Positions 1 through 11,965 of a DNA stretch of 64,000 nt are shown here, piece by piece. Each line of letters begins with the position of its first letter. Within the stretch, counting starts at the first letter, position 1. The notes below the pieces were generated by a model, which did not search any database, was not told the DNA's origin, and saw nothing but the letters and a program-made list of their open reading frames with translations. This DNA is from Taeniopygia guttata (Eukaryota; Chordata; Aves; Passeriformes; Estrildidae): assembly GCF_048771995.1 (NCBI RefSeq), contig NC_133032.1:22607501-22671500 (forward strand), read 5' to 3'. A program made the position numbers and the translations under genes.

Positions 1-123
1 GCCCCGGTAGCAGAGCGCCCCGGTAGCAGAGCGCCCCGGTAGCAGAGCGCCCCGGTAGCAGAGCGCCCCGGTAGCAGAGCGCCCCGGTAGCAGAGCGCCC
101 CGGTAGCAGAGCGCCCCGGTAGC
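1..123. repeat. 16-bp tandem repeat, about 7.7 copies
   Basis: Seven perfect copies of a 16-base GC-rich unit (GCCCCGGTAGCAGAGC) run from the first base of the window, followed by an 11-base partial copy that passes straight into GC-rich single-copy sequence. Copies are identical, which suggests recent expansion or active homogenisation. The array touches the window edge, so its true length is unknown. It lies at the upstream side of the presumed TMEM237 CpG-island promoter. Confidence 0.95.
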
Positions 124-430
124 GCGGCTCCTGCGTCTCCTCTCCGCTGCGGAAGCGGCGGTGCCCGCCCTGCTGCATCCCGCGGGAAGGGGGGAATGTA
201 ACCGGCTGCGTGGTCGCACATTTCTGAAGATCTTTGTAGCGGAAGCAAGCAAACATTTCCTTCATGTATTTTTTTATATAAACCTCTCAAAAGAAAATCT
301 GCAAGGCTTTAACAAATCCACTTCAGTATTTTTAAACATTCTGGACATTTAAACCTTTCCTTCTCAGCATCCTGGAATGGACATCCGGGGATTTGGATAG
401 TTCATTTTCCCCGAGTGGCCAGGTGCGTCC
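121..430 (+). promoter_or_regulatory. TMEM237: probable TMEM237 promoter region and non-coding first exons
   Basis: GC-rich, CpG-rich sequence (about 121-210) follows the tandem repeat and is the best candidate for the 5' end of TMEM237, whose first coding exon begins 1.3 kb downstream. A possible small non-coding exon lies at 368-422: a pyrimidine-rich acceptor ends at 367 and a CAG|GTGCGT donor begins at 423. No TATA box is evident. Transcription starts cannot be fixed from sequence alone, and part of the island may lie left of the window. Confidence 0.4.
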
Positions 431-1478
431 CACTGTCTTGTGGCCTGGCTCAGGTGTGCAAACACAGGGTTTGACCGAGGCAGCGGCTGCCTGGTTACTG
501 GGAGTCTCTTGGTTTCGGGGGCATTATTTCGGAGGTACTTTAGAGCACGCAGCAGTTCTTCTTTCCATAACAAAATGTCCATGGGGACCTGTCCCCAAAC
601 TCACCCTTTCTATGAAATTTGGGGTAAGTTACTTCAGACTCTGTGAATTTACAATTAGACAAAAGCTGATAGCTCTATGGCAAAGCTAGGAACTGTCACA
701 CAGATGGACAGATGAGTATTTACGACTGGCTGCTTGCATGTGCTTTCCTGTGTTGCAAGGAATAAATTATACAGAAATCAATGCACTTGCCAGTTCTGTA
801 GAAGGTAATAGAATAAAAAGGTACTACCGAGTATAGAATTACTACTGCATAGGCAGCGAATGCTGTGTCTTGTTTGTTTTTATGGAGTTTTTTAGCTTTT
901 AGTTTTTTTAAATACTAAGTATCCTAAACATTTACTGCCACAAGGATGTTGGAAATAATAAAAGTAATGAGATCTGACCTTTACCAATATTTTTTTCCCT
1001 TATGGTGCACCAGTATAGCGTGACCAGTCCCCACCAGTTTGCTGGAAGCCCCTTAGGGTGTGCAGTTCTCTACCTGTGTAGCAAGTGGCACTTGCTGTCA
1101 ATCTTCAGCATGGCCAAAATCCAAGTGAGAGATTTGAAGTCTAATCCCACAAACCCTTCCTTGCATGAGGTATCTCATTTGCTTTGGGTAAACAAACCAA
1201 TGTAAAACTTGCTTATAGGAACCTGTGCCAGCATGCAGAGTGAAGAGTTTTTTAGTGCAAATAATATTTGCTGTCATTGAACAACCTGCCCTTGTTTCAA
1301 ATGGGAGTAGTTCTGGGTCCCGACCCAGGGGTAGGAGGGTTCAGGTCCAGCTAATCCTGGCTGCTTGAAGTTTATTTTTAGTTCAGAATTAGCTGAGGTT
1401 CAATGTGAGGGAGCTGAGCAGCGTGAGGGAGCCTAGACCAGTTCACAGTGCCTCTTTCAGGGAACGACTTCAAATGAT

Positions 1479-4400
1479 ATGGGAAAGAAACAAGTGGTAA
1501 GTTTATGGCTCCTTGAGTCTTACCAGTCTTACAACCCTTTTTAGTTCTGGTATTTTAATTTTCTGGGCATGGGAAATACTTTTTTGTGTATGTTCTTTCA
1601 ATATAATTGTGCAATACAAAATCTGAAAGTTAACTCCTTTTTCTAGAGAAGAGAAAGGTACAAGCTCAGTTTCCAATTATTATCTGGAGATCCTTTTAGA
1701 TTTTAGGTGTTTGACCTGCTGGTAAATTTGTTCAAAATTATATGGAAAAATGGTATTTTGTAATATTTAAAAGCATTTTCATAAGTGAGCTTATTTCCTT
1801 TTATTGTTTTTATTATTGTTCTGAATTTACCTCATTAATAGAAAATACTCATCTCAGGTTGTATACTGTACAATTACTGAATGCATAATTTATTACAATA
1901 TTTTATATTAATTTAAATAGAATAACTAATAAGCTTTGTAGTGAAGGTGATACCTTACATGAAAAGTGGAAATTATTGAAGCTGAAATGTAAGCTGTGTC
2001 TCACACAGAGGTTAGCTGTATGTTCCTACTGCAGTGCCCATCAGAACTCTGATAAAGGCATATTAGTCCAGCATGTTTTACATCCTCCTTTTATGTAACA
2101 TCTCCATTAGGAATGTTTGGCCATTCAGGAGGCATACAGAGAAAAACATACCTTGGATGTTCTGATCTGAAGCTGTTTCCTGAGAGGTGGGTTCATGCTG
2201 GCAGAAGCTGATTTTTGTCTCTTGTCTTTCAGTGCCCGCCTCGTGCCCTTCCTCCAGTGCCAAGGTAAAATCATTGCATTCTGTGGAACTGATCATGATA
2301 CTGTACTGCAGATTTTGAAAGTAGTAACATTAAAATAAATAAGTTTCATAAACATCTCTGAGCACTAAAAATGCTTCTCTTGCTAAATTTTGTCCCAAAA
2401 TGCTTTACAAGGAATGCAAAGCATTTTAAAGTTTTATAGAAGCCAAGAAATTTTACCATATTACATCAGTTTTAATACTGATGAGAGATAAATCCTTTAA
2501 AAACTTTTGGGCAAATATTCCAGTTTTAATGTCTAGTATAGCTTAACTGTTGTTCAGTTTAATCTCTTCTTCCTCTCTCTTTCTTTTATTGTGTGTTCTT
2601 TAGTTTATTTGAATCACAAATACTTTAAACCAGGAATTTCAGGAATTAGACTAGATACTCTTTAATAGGAAGTTAGGTATCTATTAGTTTGATGTAGTAT
2701 AAGGGAAAAATTGGGGTTTTTTCAGTGTGAAATGAAAAGCAATTGTATAGTTTTTATGAGATGGTACTTCAGACTTCCTTCAAAGTACCTCCAAGTAAAT
2801 GTGATGTTTATGATTGTCGGCAGATAGTGTCTTTTTAGTGACGTATAGGCTCAAATGTTTCATAACTTCTGTTAGTTTGTTATATACCAGGCAGTAAGAC
2901 AAGTTTTAATTAGCCAGGTGATTAAAGCGTTTAATCTGATCCACAGCTAGCCAATCAAGAAACTGTGCATAGTCACCAACAAAGTGTTGAATCTTGCTGA
3001 TTGCTTCATACCCTTTACCCTGTTATACACAGCTGCTCATTAAGAGGAGGGGGGATAAGGAAATTAAGCATGAAAGCAGCAGAGTGAATTTCATGGTTGT
3101 GAATTGTAATTGATTCAAAACTAACTTTCTTTTCATCTTTTTACACTGCTTGTCAACAACTTTCCTTCTTTTCAATATGAAGTGGAAGCCAAGGTGAGTT
3201 ATTAAAGAGAACTACAAACCTTGGTAGTTCCTTTTGGTGCCAATCATTCTCTCTTTAAAGATGGAGCCTTATACTTTTCCTAAATGCAGGCTGATTATTT
3301 AAACTGGATACCCGTGCATTGTTAGAACTGTTGTTTTTCTCTGCTCTCTTTACTGTTAGCTATTTCCATCAAGGTAACTGAAATGTTGCCACTGTGCTTT
3401 AAACAGGAAGTTTATTTTTCAGAGCATTATTCAGAGTATTTCAGTTTATCGCTTAACACACATGCATGTATGTAGTGAGCCTTTGCTGCACATAAGACTT
3501 CTTACCCTAATTTCTTACTGTGTTTTCCTACCATCTTCTGTACTCTCCTCTTCCTTGTGTGAACTGGTGAATTGTCATCCTACCTGTAAAAACAAAGGAT
3601 GTCATAATCTGTAAAAAAGAATGTATTTCTTAACTTGCAATAGGATGGCTGTTAAAAAAAGGAAATTGAGATTTCTCCTTGCTGTTCACCCATACTTCTG
3701 TTTTATGTTATGCAGATGAAATTCCACTCAGTCGTCCCAAAAAAAGGAAACCCAAAGGAAAGACTCCATTAGGTACGGTCCTGCCAAGACTAAAAACTGT
3801 TCTTTTATTCCTTCTATTTTTTCCTTTCTAACTTCTTTGCATAATTCATTAAATAGATATTTCCAGCTGTAAGCTGCTTATGTTGAATGTGTTAAGCACT
3901 CAAATTTTTGAATGAACTAAGATAAAATTCATTTAGCAGTCTGGTTCAATTTCAGTCCTTGGCCAAATAAAGTCATAAGTTAATTACTCCATTATCACTG
4001 AAGAGTTGACTGTAAAAGATAATTATTTGTTGGTTACTTTTGCATAATAAATGTTTATAAAAGATGGGTAAACTTGACTTTGAAGTGGAAACGAAGATTC
4101 AGTTGTTACCATAAAAATTGCGGTCCTTGAAGGCACTATTAAAAAGCAGGTACAATGTAAAATGGAGAAGTAATTTTATCTTTCTGCATCTGATCATGCA
4201 AGTTAATGCTACTGCACTATAATATAAATTCATTTTAACCTTTCACAGAAATAAAATTCCTCCAAAGTATAATAATTAATTGCTCAGACTGGAGTAAATA
4301 TCCTTCAGTGGATTTTTTTCTGCTCCTTTTTTATTCTTGTACTGTATGTTTAGTATTTAAATTTTCCTTTGATGTGATGCCATTTTGCCTTAGCCCATAT

Positions 4401-7400
4401 CTGTGTGGATCACCATGCAATAATTTTTTTTTTCCTTGGCTATTGCATTATAATTTTTGCACATAGAAAAGAGAAATATAGAGGTGTAGTTCTTTCCAGT
4501 GATGGATTCTTTTCAGGTAGCCCTCTGCTGTATGCCCAAATGGGAATGTGCTACTTTTTGGATACTTAAATTCCCTCAGAGTATGATACTGTTACTGTGA
4601 AATACCTTTGGATATTTCCACTTCTCATCATTGATTCTCAACTCTCACATTTCCTATAGCCAATGCATTTTCATCTCAGTTGTTGCTCAGCTGGGCAACA
4701 ATGTGGTAAATGGCAGCTTTCTTTTGCCTGTTTCTCAGTGGCTCTGAATTCAGGCTGCTGGGTCTTTTCCTGTGGTTTTTAGATGGAATTGTGCAAGCAG
4801 CGGTTCGTCGGCAGTCTGAAAGCAGCGAGCCCCTGACCCCTGAACCTCCTGATGCCCCTCCTCAGAGGAAACGCAAGAAGAAGAAAGTACCTGCTGGTAT
4901 GTGAGATAGCAGTAGATGGGAAAGAGAAGTGAATAAAACTTGGGAACACAGAAATGTTATTGGACAATGTCTATTTAGTTTTAAAACATTTCATATGCTT
5001 CTTTACCTAAAATAGCTGAAAGTAATCTCTGTGTGAGTGGTAGCTTAGAGTTTCACTTTCTGGTTTCAGATTACATTGAGTACAAACCTCCATGAATATA
5101 ATGGATATACAGTTTTGGAAATTATGTTATACTTTGCATCATTCAAAGCTCAGATCATTACTTTTTTTGCTACTCTTTTTATATAATAACTATTTATGTA
5201 TTTAGGTGAATGTATTTCCATTTTTATGAAAGCTCTGAAACTTTCATGTTGGGTTGTTTTTTTTTAATCTTCAGATTCTGAGACCTCCTTTACCCAGCAG
5301 AATGTGGCATCCCTATTTCAGAATGGAAATGGCATGGATGTCCCTGAAGCTGAAGAAACGGTGATCCGCAAACAGAGAAGAAGAGCAAAGTGAGACAAAA
5401 CTAGTATAGCTCATAATCTAGATTAACTGTAACAGTGAATGTGGTTGAAGAGTATTTGGCATTGTCATTTGGCAAAAAAGTAAAATCTTGAAGCCTACAA
5501 TACCGTTCAGCCTGTGTACACTTCTTTCCAGGGTTAAGATCTAACTTTTTTCACTTCGTCATTCTGTGCATTCCTGGATGCATCACAGCTCTAAAACCAT
5601 GTTCATTAGCCTAATAGTTCTGCCACAGACATGAAAAAATTAGAATTTTCAACTGCTTTCTATCATTCTTACTATTTTAATTATATGAAAGTTAGCTTTT
5701 TTCCCCAATTATTCTGGTATGTTCTAACTGTTAATCTCTTGATATGGAATTAGTCTTATGGTTTTAGTCAACTACCTGCATGGGAACTTTAGTCCTTAAA
5801 ATTATAAACAGGGTAATAATATACAGGTCATAGTCTGATGGGTTCTTACCAGTCAGGTTAGGCATGTTAAATGTTCATAGGAGGCTTTGGATTTTACACA
5901 GTACCTCCTTTCTCTGTCCCACTGTGTGTTCTGTGCCAATAGGAAACCTCGGCCAGCTGAAGTGAGCTCCAATGAGCTGGAAGTGGAGGAGGAAGACATC
6001 ATTGAAGATGAGCACAGAAAGAGCCCAGATCAGCAGCCTGTGTTTGCTGCTCCCACTGGAATTAGTCAGCCTGTTAGCAAAGTGTTTGTTGAAAAAAATC
6101 GTGAGTTCATATTGTGATTTAAGTAATTTAAGAACATTCTTGCAATTAGAGGAAGCATTATTGTATCTAAAAGCTAAATACTGTAGTATTGGGAAGAATT
6201 TTTTTAAAGTTTTCCAAAACAAAAATTATTTGGAAATAAACATGCATGATGATTTTTCAACAGTGAATGGTGGTGTTGCTGTACTGGTATATTTGGTTTG
6301 ATTTTTTAATTCCATGGTGGAGGTGAAAAAGGTTTCAAAGTACCTAGCTGAGCTTTTTTGACTTAATATTGTCACAGTACATTAAGAAGAAACTATTACT
6401 TACAAAAAGTCTTTCAGTGCAAGTTTTTTGCAGGGCGTTTGTGTTTTCTGTTGTTTTGTTTGGGTTTTTTTTTTGTCCCAGGGAACACTGAGTAATTTCC
6501 CAAAGTGCTTTGCACATTGTTAACTCCATAACCTGACCCACCAGGATGCATCATTCTGACCAGAGGCATCCTGTATCAATGTAAGCTGACAAAGGGCAGG
6601 AAGGGGGGAGAAGAAATTTCTGATGCTTACAGCTTTTTAACACTAATTAGGCATTAATGTAGAAATGATGGTGAAAGGAAACAGAGCTCTCTAAAACTGA
6701 TCTCCTTATCCTTTCAGGGCGTTTTCATGCAGCTGACCGTGCAGAATTAATTAAAACCACTGAAAATATCAATGTACTTTTGGATGTGAAGGCTTCGTGG
6801 ACTACTAGAGATGTTGCCCTCTCAGTGCACCGAAGTTTCAGGTGAAAGATAAATGTTCTGATATAAATAAACATAAATCGGGGGTTTGGTTTGAGTTTTT
6901 GGGGTTTTTTTCTCCCTGAAATTAGTTTCTTTCCTCTATAGTTGTGGTGTATTTTTATTTCTTTTGGTCGTTCTGGATTCAACAGCTATGAAGTTTATCA
7001 TTCCTCTAGCGTTTTGTATTTGTTGTCAAAATTATAAATTTCTAGTGTAGACATCACGTGTGAAATACAGTGATGTATAAAGAATAACTAAGAAATTAAT
7101 ATTGCAAAGATTCAGACAGAATCTCAATAGCAAGAGATTGAGCTGATAACCAAAACATTAGTCACCTACAGAAGTGTGTTAGAAAGTAGGACTGACCCAT
7201 CATGTGTATTACCAGAATAAAAATACCTGAATTCAGACAGTTCTGAAAGAAAAATCGTGGTTGGTGGGAAAGCGGGAGGAGTGAAATTACACTGGGGGAA
7301 TAAGCTTGCACATAAATAGTAAAACCATTACTTTTTAATATGCAGTTGTTTTGTAATAGAGAATGGGAAGGTAACAGCCATCTTCTGTGGTCTGTTTTAC

Positions 7401-10400
7401 CTGGAAGCCTGTGCTCAAGCTTTTCCTTAGCAATGAGGATATTGAAAAGATTGCCTTGGGGACAAGTTAGAATGTTGTGTAAGTGTAAGGGGCAGTGGTC
7501 TTGGGAAACTACAGGCAGCTACAAGTGAAAGTATTTGATGCCTGTGGCTGTAATGAATGGAAGGTAAAACATCTGTTTTCTTTTAAGTGCTCAGGTTATG
7601 GTGCATCTTGTGTGACAGGAGGAAACAAAACTCTTGCTTAGAATTTTTTTAACTAGAACAGAAAAAGCACTCAGAAACAATCTCTTGAAACAGGTTGAAC
7701 AGATGCATTCATAGGCCTTTTCTATCTATAGCTAATTCAAGATGTTAAAACTGGTCTAACGTTCTTTCCTCCATTCAGGGTCTTGGGCCTCTTCACCCAT
7801 GGCTTCCTTGCTGGTTATGCTGTATGGAACATCGTGGTTATCTACATTTTGGCAGGAAATGAGCTTTCCATGGTTTCTAACCTGCTTGAGCAGTATAAGA
7901 CAATAGCATACCCAGCTCAAAGTTTGTTCTATTTTTTGCTTTCTATAAGTACAGTCTCAGCCTTTGACAGGTAAAGTATATTTGTATTTGAAAGGTGTAT
8001 ATATATAATTTGTGTATATGATGTTCCTTTCTCCTTTGGCACATGTTGATTTGCTGTTGATTATTTAATTGATATACTCAAAGAATGATTTTTCATATGG
8101 CTTACTAAACACAGAAGGGTGTATTTGTGCATCCAGACCTTTGGTACTCATTTCTGTCTGGTGCTTGCACCCTGCTTCAATGTACTGCTGCTGTTTGTGG
8201 GATCAGGAGGTGAAGCAAATGTAAGAGCTGACCTGTTTTTTCACGGTGGGACTGTGAAGAGGGGTAGAGAGCAGCAAATGTTTCTATCAGGTTCACATTC
8301 ATATGAATCCATTGCCTAGTCAGGTTTGAAACATAGCTGAGCATACAGTTTTCCTGGCTTAGCTGGGGCTTCGGCATTACAGATTAAGAGTGGGACTGAA
8401 AAGAAAGAAGCTCAAAAAAGATCATTCACTACATTAATGGATATTACAAATGTTTCTTTTATTTACAGATAGGATAAGCCAGTGGGGGAGTTGGTGCTAT
8501 GAAAAAAATTGTGACTTCTTTCCCTCCAAGGATGGCAGGGAGGAATCCCAAGTTACTCACATTTGCTCCTGTAAGCAGTGTAAGCACTTAGATTAGCATG
8601 GACGCTGAACTGAATGGCAAAGATTACAGGGGACAGATGTCCCCAGATTCTCCTTGTTTCAGAAAGGGCTGCAGTGTGAAACTTTATGGAGCATCCTCCT
8701 TCGTTTTGGAATTGGCATAGTGAGGACCGTTGCTATGTGTGTAGGATGTAGTTGTAGATTAAGGCACTGTTACAAAGGCAGAAAAAATACCTTGCAGAAA
8801 GTAAAAGAACAATAGAATACTGTTAGAGGAATAATAACATTGTCGTACTGGGCTGTGTTAATGACTCTTGATTTTTTTATCAGGATTGATCTGGCAAAAG
8901 CATCCATTGCACTGAGGGGCTTTCTTACCCTAGACCCAGCAGCACTAGCTTCTTTCTGTAAGTATTTTGAAGTGGATTGGAAAGCTGTCCAGAAAATATG
9001 GTAAATGGAAAACTCCTCCATACTCTTTTTACTGAAATATTCCTCCCAGCTTATTTTCTGCTTTAGAATAAATGACTTGCTCAGTAGTTGATAATAGCAG
9101 TGGCCATAATCACTTTGTTCCATATTTTTTAAAGCATTTTCAATAGTAGCATTAGTAGGGCTGTTAGTGAGATAGTTCTTTTCCATTTCTGAATATTGAA
9201 CATAAATCTAACAAAAAAACAAGAATCACAAGATAGAAGCTTTGATATAGCTCATGGATTGCAAAAGTGCAGAAATCAGATTTTGATAATTTTTTTCTTT
9301 AAAGAAAAAAGAATGAATTAAAGTAGACTATGATTGGAGGCAGTGGAGTGAAAGGAAAGAAAATGTAGTGATTAGTACCATGTCATGGATGAAACAGCAT
9401 TTTGGGATTTTATCTGACACTATTAATTCCATTTCTTCCAGTGTACTTTGCTGCTCTTATCTTATCCTTAAGCCAGCAGATGACATGTGACAGAATCAAC
9501 CTCTACACGCCACCTTCGGAAAATGGCAGTATCTGGTAGGAAACGAGAAATCATTTCTGTAAATTACAGCATAGCTCACTTAGGGACCTTTGTCAAACTG
9601 GCAGATTGAAGAGATTGTACAAGATATGTAAGAAAGTATTGATGAAGGATGGTATTTCTGAACCTGCCTTTGAGCTTGCCCTGAATATTTGCTATTTTCA
9701 CTAAAAAATAAGAACTCAAAGATGAGTTTGGTCATGCTGTTTGCAAATCCATTATACCTTAAACAAGAGTTGGAATGATGCTGGAAATGTCATCCGGCAG
9801 GAACCTTAAGAATCTCTTTTGCTTGGGAGTGGGACCCTGATGAGGTAAGCAACCATTTTGGGTTCAAGGGCAGGGTATTCTGTAGACAGACAACACTGTC
9901 TTTGAAGGAGTCTGCCACAGGATGCATGGGCTTAGCAGACACAGCTAGCATTTCAATAAAAACCATCATTTCAGTTTAGGTGATCACATCCAAAACTGTT
10001 AGTTTCTGAAGTGCCTATTAATGGACTCAAATTCTGGTAGCATGAATTTTTAAAGTAAACCAGGAGAAGTAGAACAAAAGCATTTATGTGAAAATTTGCT
10101 GGTTTGGGCAGTTAGTTTTTTGTGGGGGTGGAGGTTTAGGGTTTCCGTGATCTTTGGTAATTGTTCTCTTTACTAGGCCTTTGCAATGCAAGACCATCAT
10201 GGATGGTACAAGTAGCTCTCTTTTCACATCTGGTTTAGAAAACTTGTTTTGATGTTACTCTGTTGCAATTCTTATTGTAACTTCTTTGCACCAATGATTG
10301 TGGGTCTAAGATTGAGTCAAAGAAAGAAACTAAAAATTTCTAGCCAGGCAAAAGCCTGGAAAAAAGCTAGAGAAAAATGTAACTAATTCTTTGTCTCTCT

Positions 10401-11965
10401 TGTTTTTCACATTGCTTGTAGTTAAGTTCTATCACTGTGCATCAAGCACTTTACACCAGTGCTGTAACTTGTTTTCACTTCAGGACCAATGAATTTGGTC
10501 CTCAGAAAGCTCTATATAAAAAAGCAGTATATTTTGAATAAATCAGAGTTTTACTCTCACAGCTTTCTAAGTCCAGTCTCTTCGTTCCCATCCTGCCTCA
10601 ACAGCGACAAATGATGACTGATGGTTTGATGTGTCTTTCCCAGGACTGCAGGTACAGAGGCAGAAATTGTTCATTCGTGGGTTGTGGTGAATCTCGTAGT
10701 GTCTGTTCTAGTTGGGACAAGTTGGATCTTCTTAAGTTCCCGGCCAGAGCTGGACCACAGTGAAGGTAGGAAACATTAATAGGCAAAATGTTGTTTATTC
10801 AAATTGTTGGGATTTTCTATCTGCTGTGCTCTGCATTTGGTGTTCAAGACTAGTCCTGAGAAATTTTGTGACTGAGGAAGAACAAGTATCTCTTAGCAAC
10901 TTTGCACAGCAAATGCTTTTTAGGATACTGGTGTCTGTGTTTGGTATTATAAACATATTTTAAAAATAAAAGCTTTATTTGTCCTGTCTGAAGCAACATG
11001 GATTTTGAAACATTATAGAAGGTCTCTTTTCAATGAAGAGAAAAATAATTTAAAATATTTGAACAATATTTTAAATATTTGAAATGCATTTATTCTATGT
11101 GTGTCTTAGAAAATTCTCTAATGTTATTAATGTTCCTTCTGCAAGTGCTAAATAGGGTACAAGTTCAGTATTATTTTCAATAGGACATTGCAGTAGTTTT
11201 GGGAACTCCCTAGCTTTGAAAAGCCAGATTTGTGCTTGCAGAACAGGACTTCAGATGAGGACGGCTTGTGCTGGTCCAGGCTGGAGGAGGGGGAAGCAAG
11301 TTCTTCTCATTGAAGAAACTTGGCTAGAAACTGGGCCTTCTTCCTTTTGTGTTCCACCTGGGATCCAAAAGGTGTGTCCTAACTCAGCATTCCTGTCAAG
11401 TGCATGGAGCCTGTCACTTGAAGGTATGCTGTACATAAAAATCCTAAGTTTCAACTTAAAAGTCAAAACATCCTAAGAACACCGTGACTTGAAGCACAGG
11501 TTTGTGTTTGGGAGGCTGAGGATTCAACATGCCTCTTCAAATTACTTCTGAATTTTAATGTAAACATGTCCGTATTTCAGCTGGCTCCAGTTACTGTGTT
11601 TATTTCTAATAAATCATGTACTGACTTAAAAACCCCAAACAACTAAGTGCCAGCTTTTACAGTCCTCAATGGTAAAATTTATAACTGCTAACATTGTCAC
11701 CAATCCTGTCAGTTTTGGGGAGCAGCAATAGTTTTCTAAAAATATTGGTGGCCCTTGCCATCACTGAGTTGTTGATGATATGATTGGGATGAAAAGCAGG
11801 AGGCTTGGGGGAATGCCAGGGTACTTTTCAGGAATAATGGAATTGTATTCAGGTGAAAGTTTTGAAAGAAAATGTAATTCTTTCCTTTCTCTTTTAGAAT
11901 TGATGTTTCATTCTGAAATTGAGGAATTTCCTCACGGAGATGTCATACCCAGAGTCCAGCCATAA
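1479..11965 (+). CDS. TMEM237: TMEM237 (ALS2CR4), ciliary transition-zone tetraspan protein
   Basis: Thirteen coding exons read in one frame for 392 aa (human about 408): 1479-1496, 2233-2264, 3183-3193, 3716-3772, 4783-4896, 5275-5389, 5943-6100, 6718-6841, 7779-7970, 8884-8957, 9442-9535, 10644-10765, 11898-11965. The start gives MGKKQV, then PPRALPPVP and IPLSRPKK, which match the family N-terminus. A Lys/Arg-rich acidic cytosolic half (to about residue 210) includes APTGISQPV. Four hydrophobic segments follow at about 215-240, 257-272, 293-312 and 342-362, and the tail is [12 protein letters not shown]. Known role: a ciliary transition-zone (MKS/JBTS module) membrane protein needed for ciliogenesis; human mutations cause Joubert syndrome type 14. 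An in-exon ATG five bases upstream of the chosen start is out of frame. The short N-terminus suggests one of several promoter-specific first exons. The gene converges on STRADB. Confidence 0.93.
3183..3193 (+). other. TMEM237: TMEM237 coding microexon (11 nt, or 5 nt with inner acceptor)
   Basis: Exon 2 (ends CCA AG) and exon 4 (begins AT GAA ATT) cannot be joined directly without a frameshift. An 11-base exon between them, after a pyrimidine tract and AAG acceptor and before a strong GTGAGT donor at 3194, restores the frame and reads ...[14 protein letters not shown]. Using the inner AG at 3187-3188 leaves only 5 bases (3189-3193) and gives [12 protein letters not shown], closest to the human VPSQDDIPLSRP. 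Either choice keeps frame. The first AG after the tract is the more usual acceptor. Confidence 0.75.

Noticed and set aside
1-123. 16-bp repeat considered as a CRISPR-like array
   Set aside because: There are no spacers, units are contiguous, and the genome is vertebrate.
161-689. Open frames in the first 700 bases as a separate gene
   Set aside because: They have no family resemblance and lie in the presumed TMEM237 promoter and 5' UTR region.
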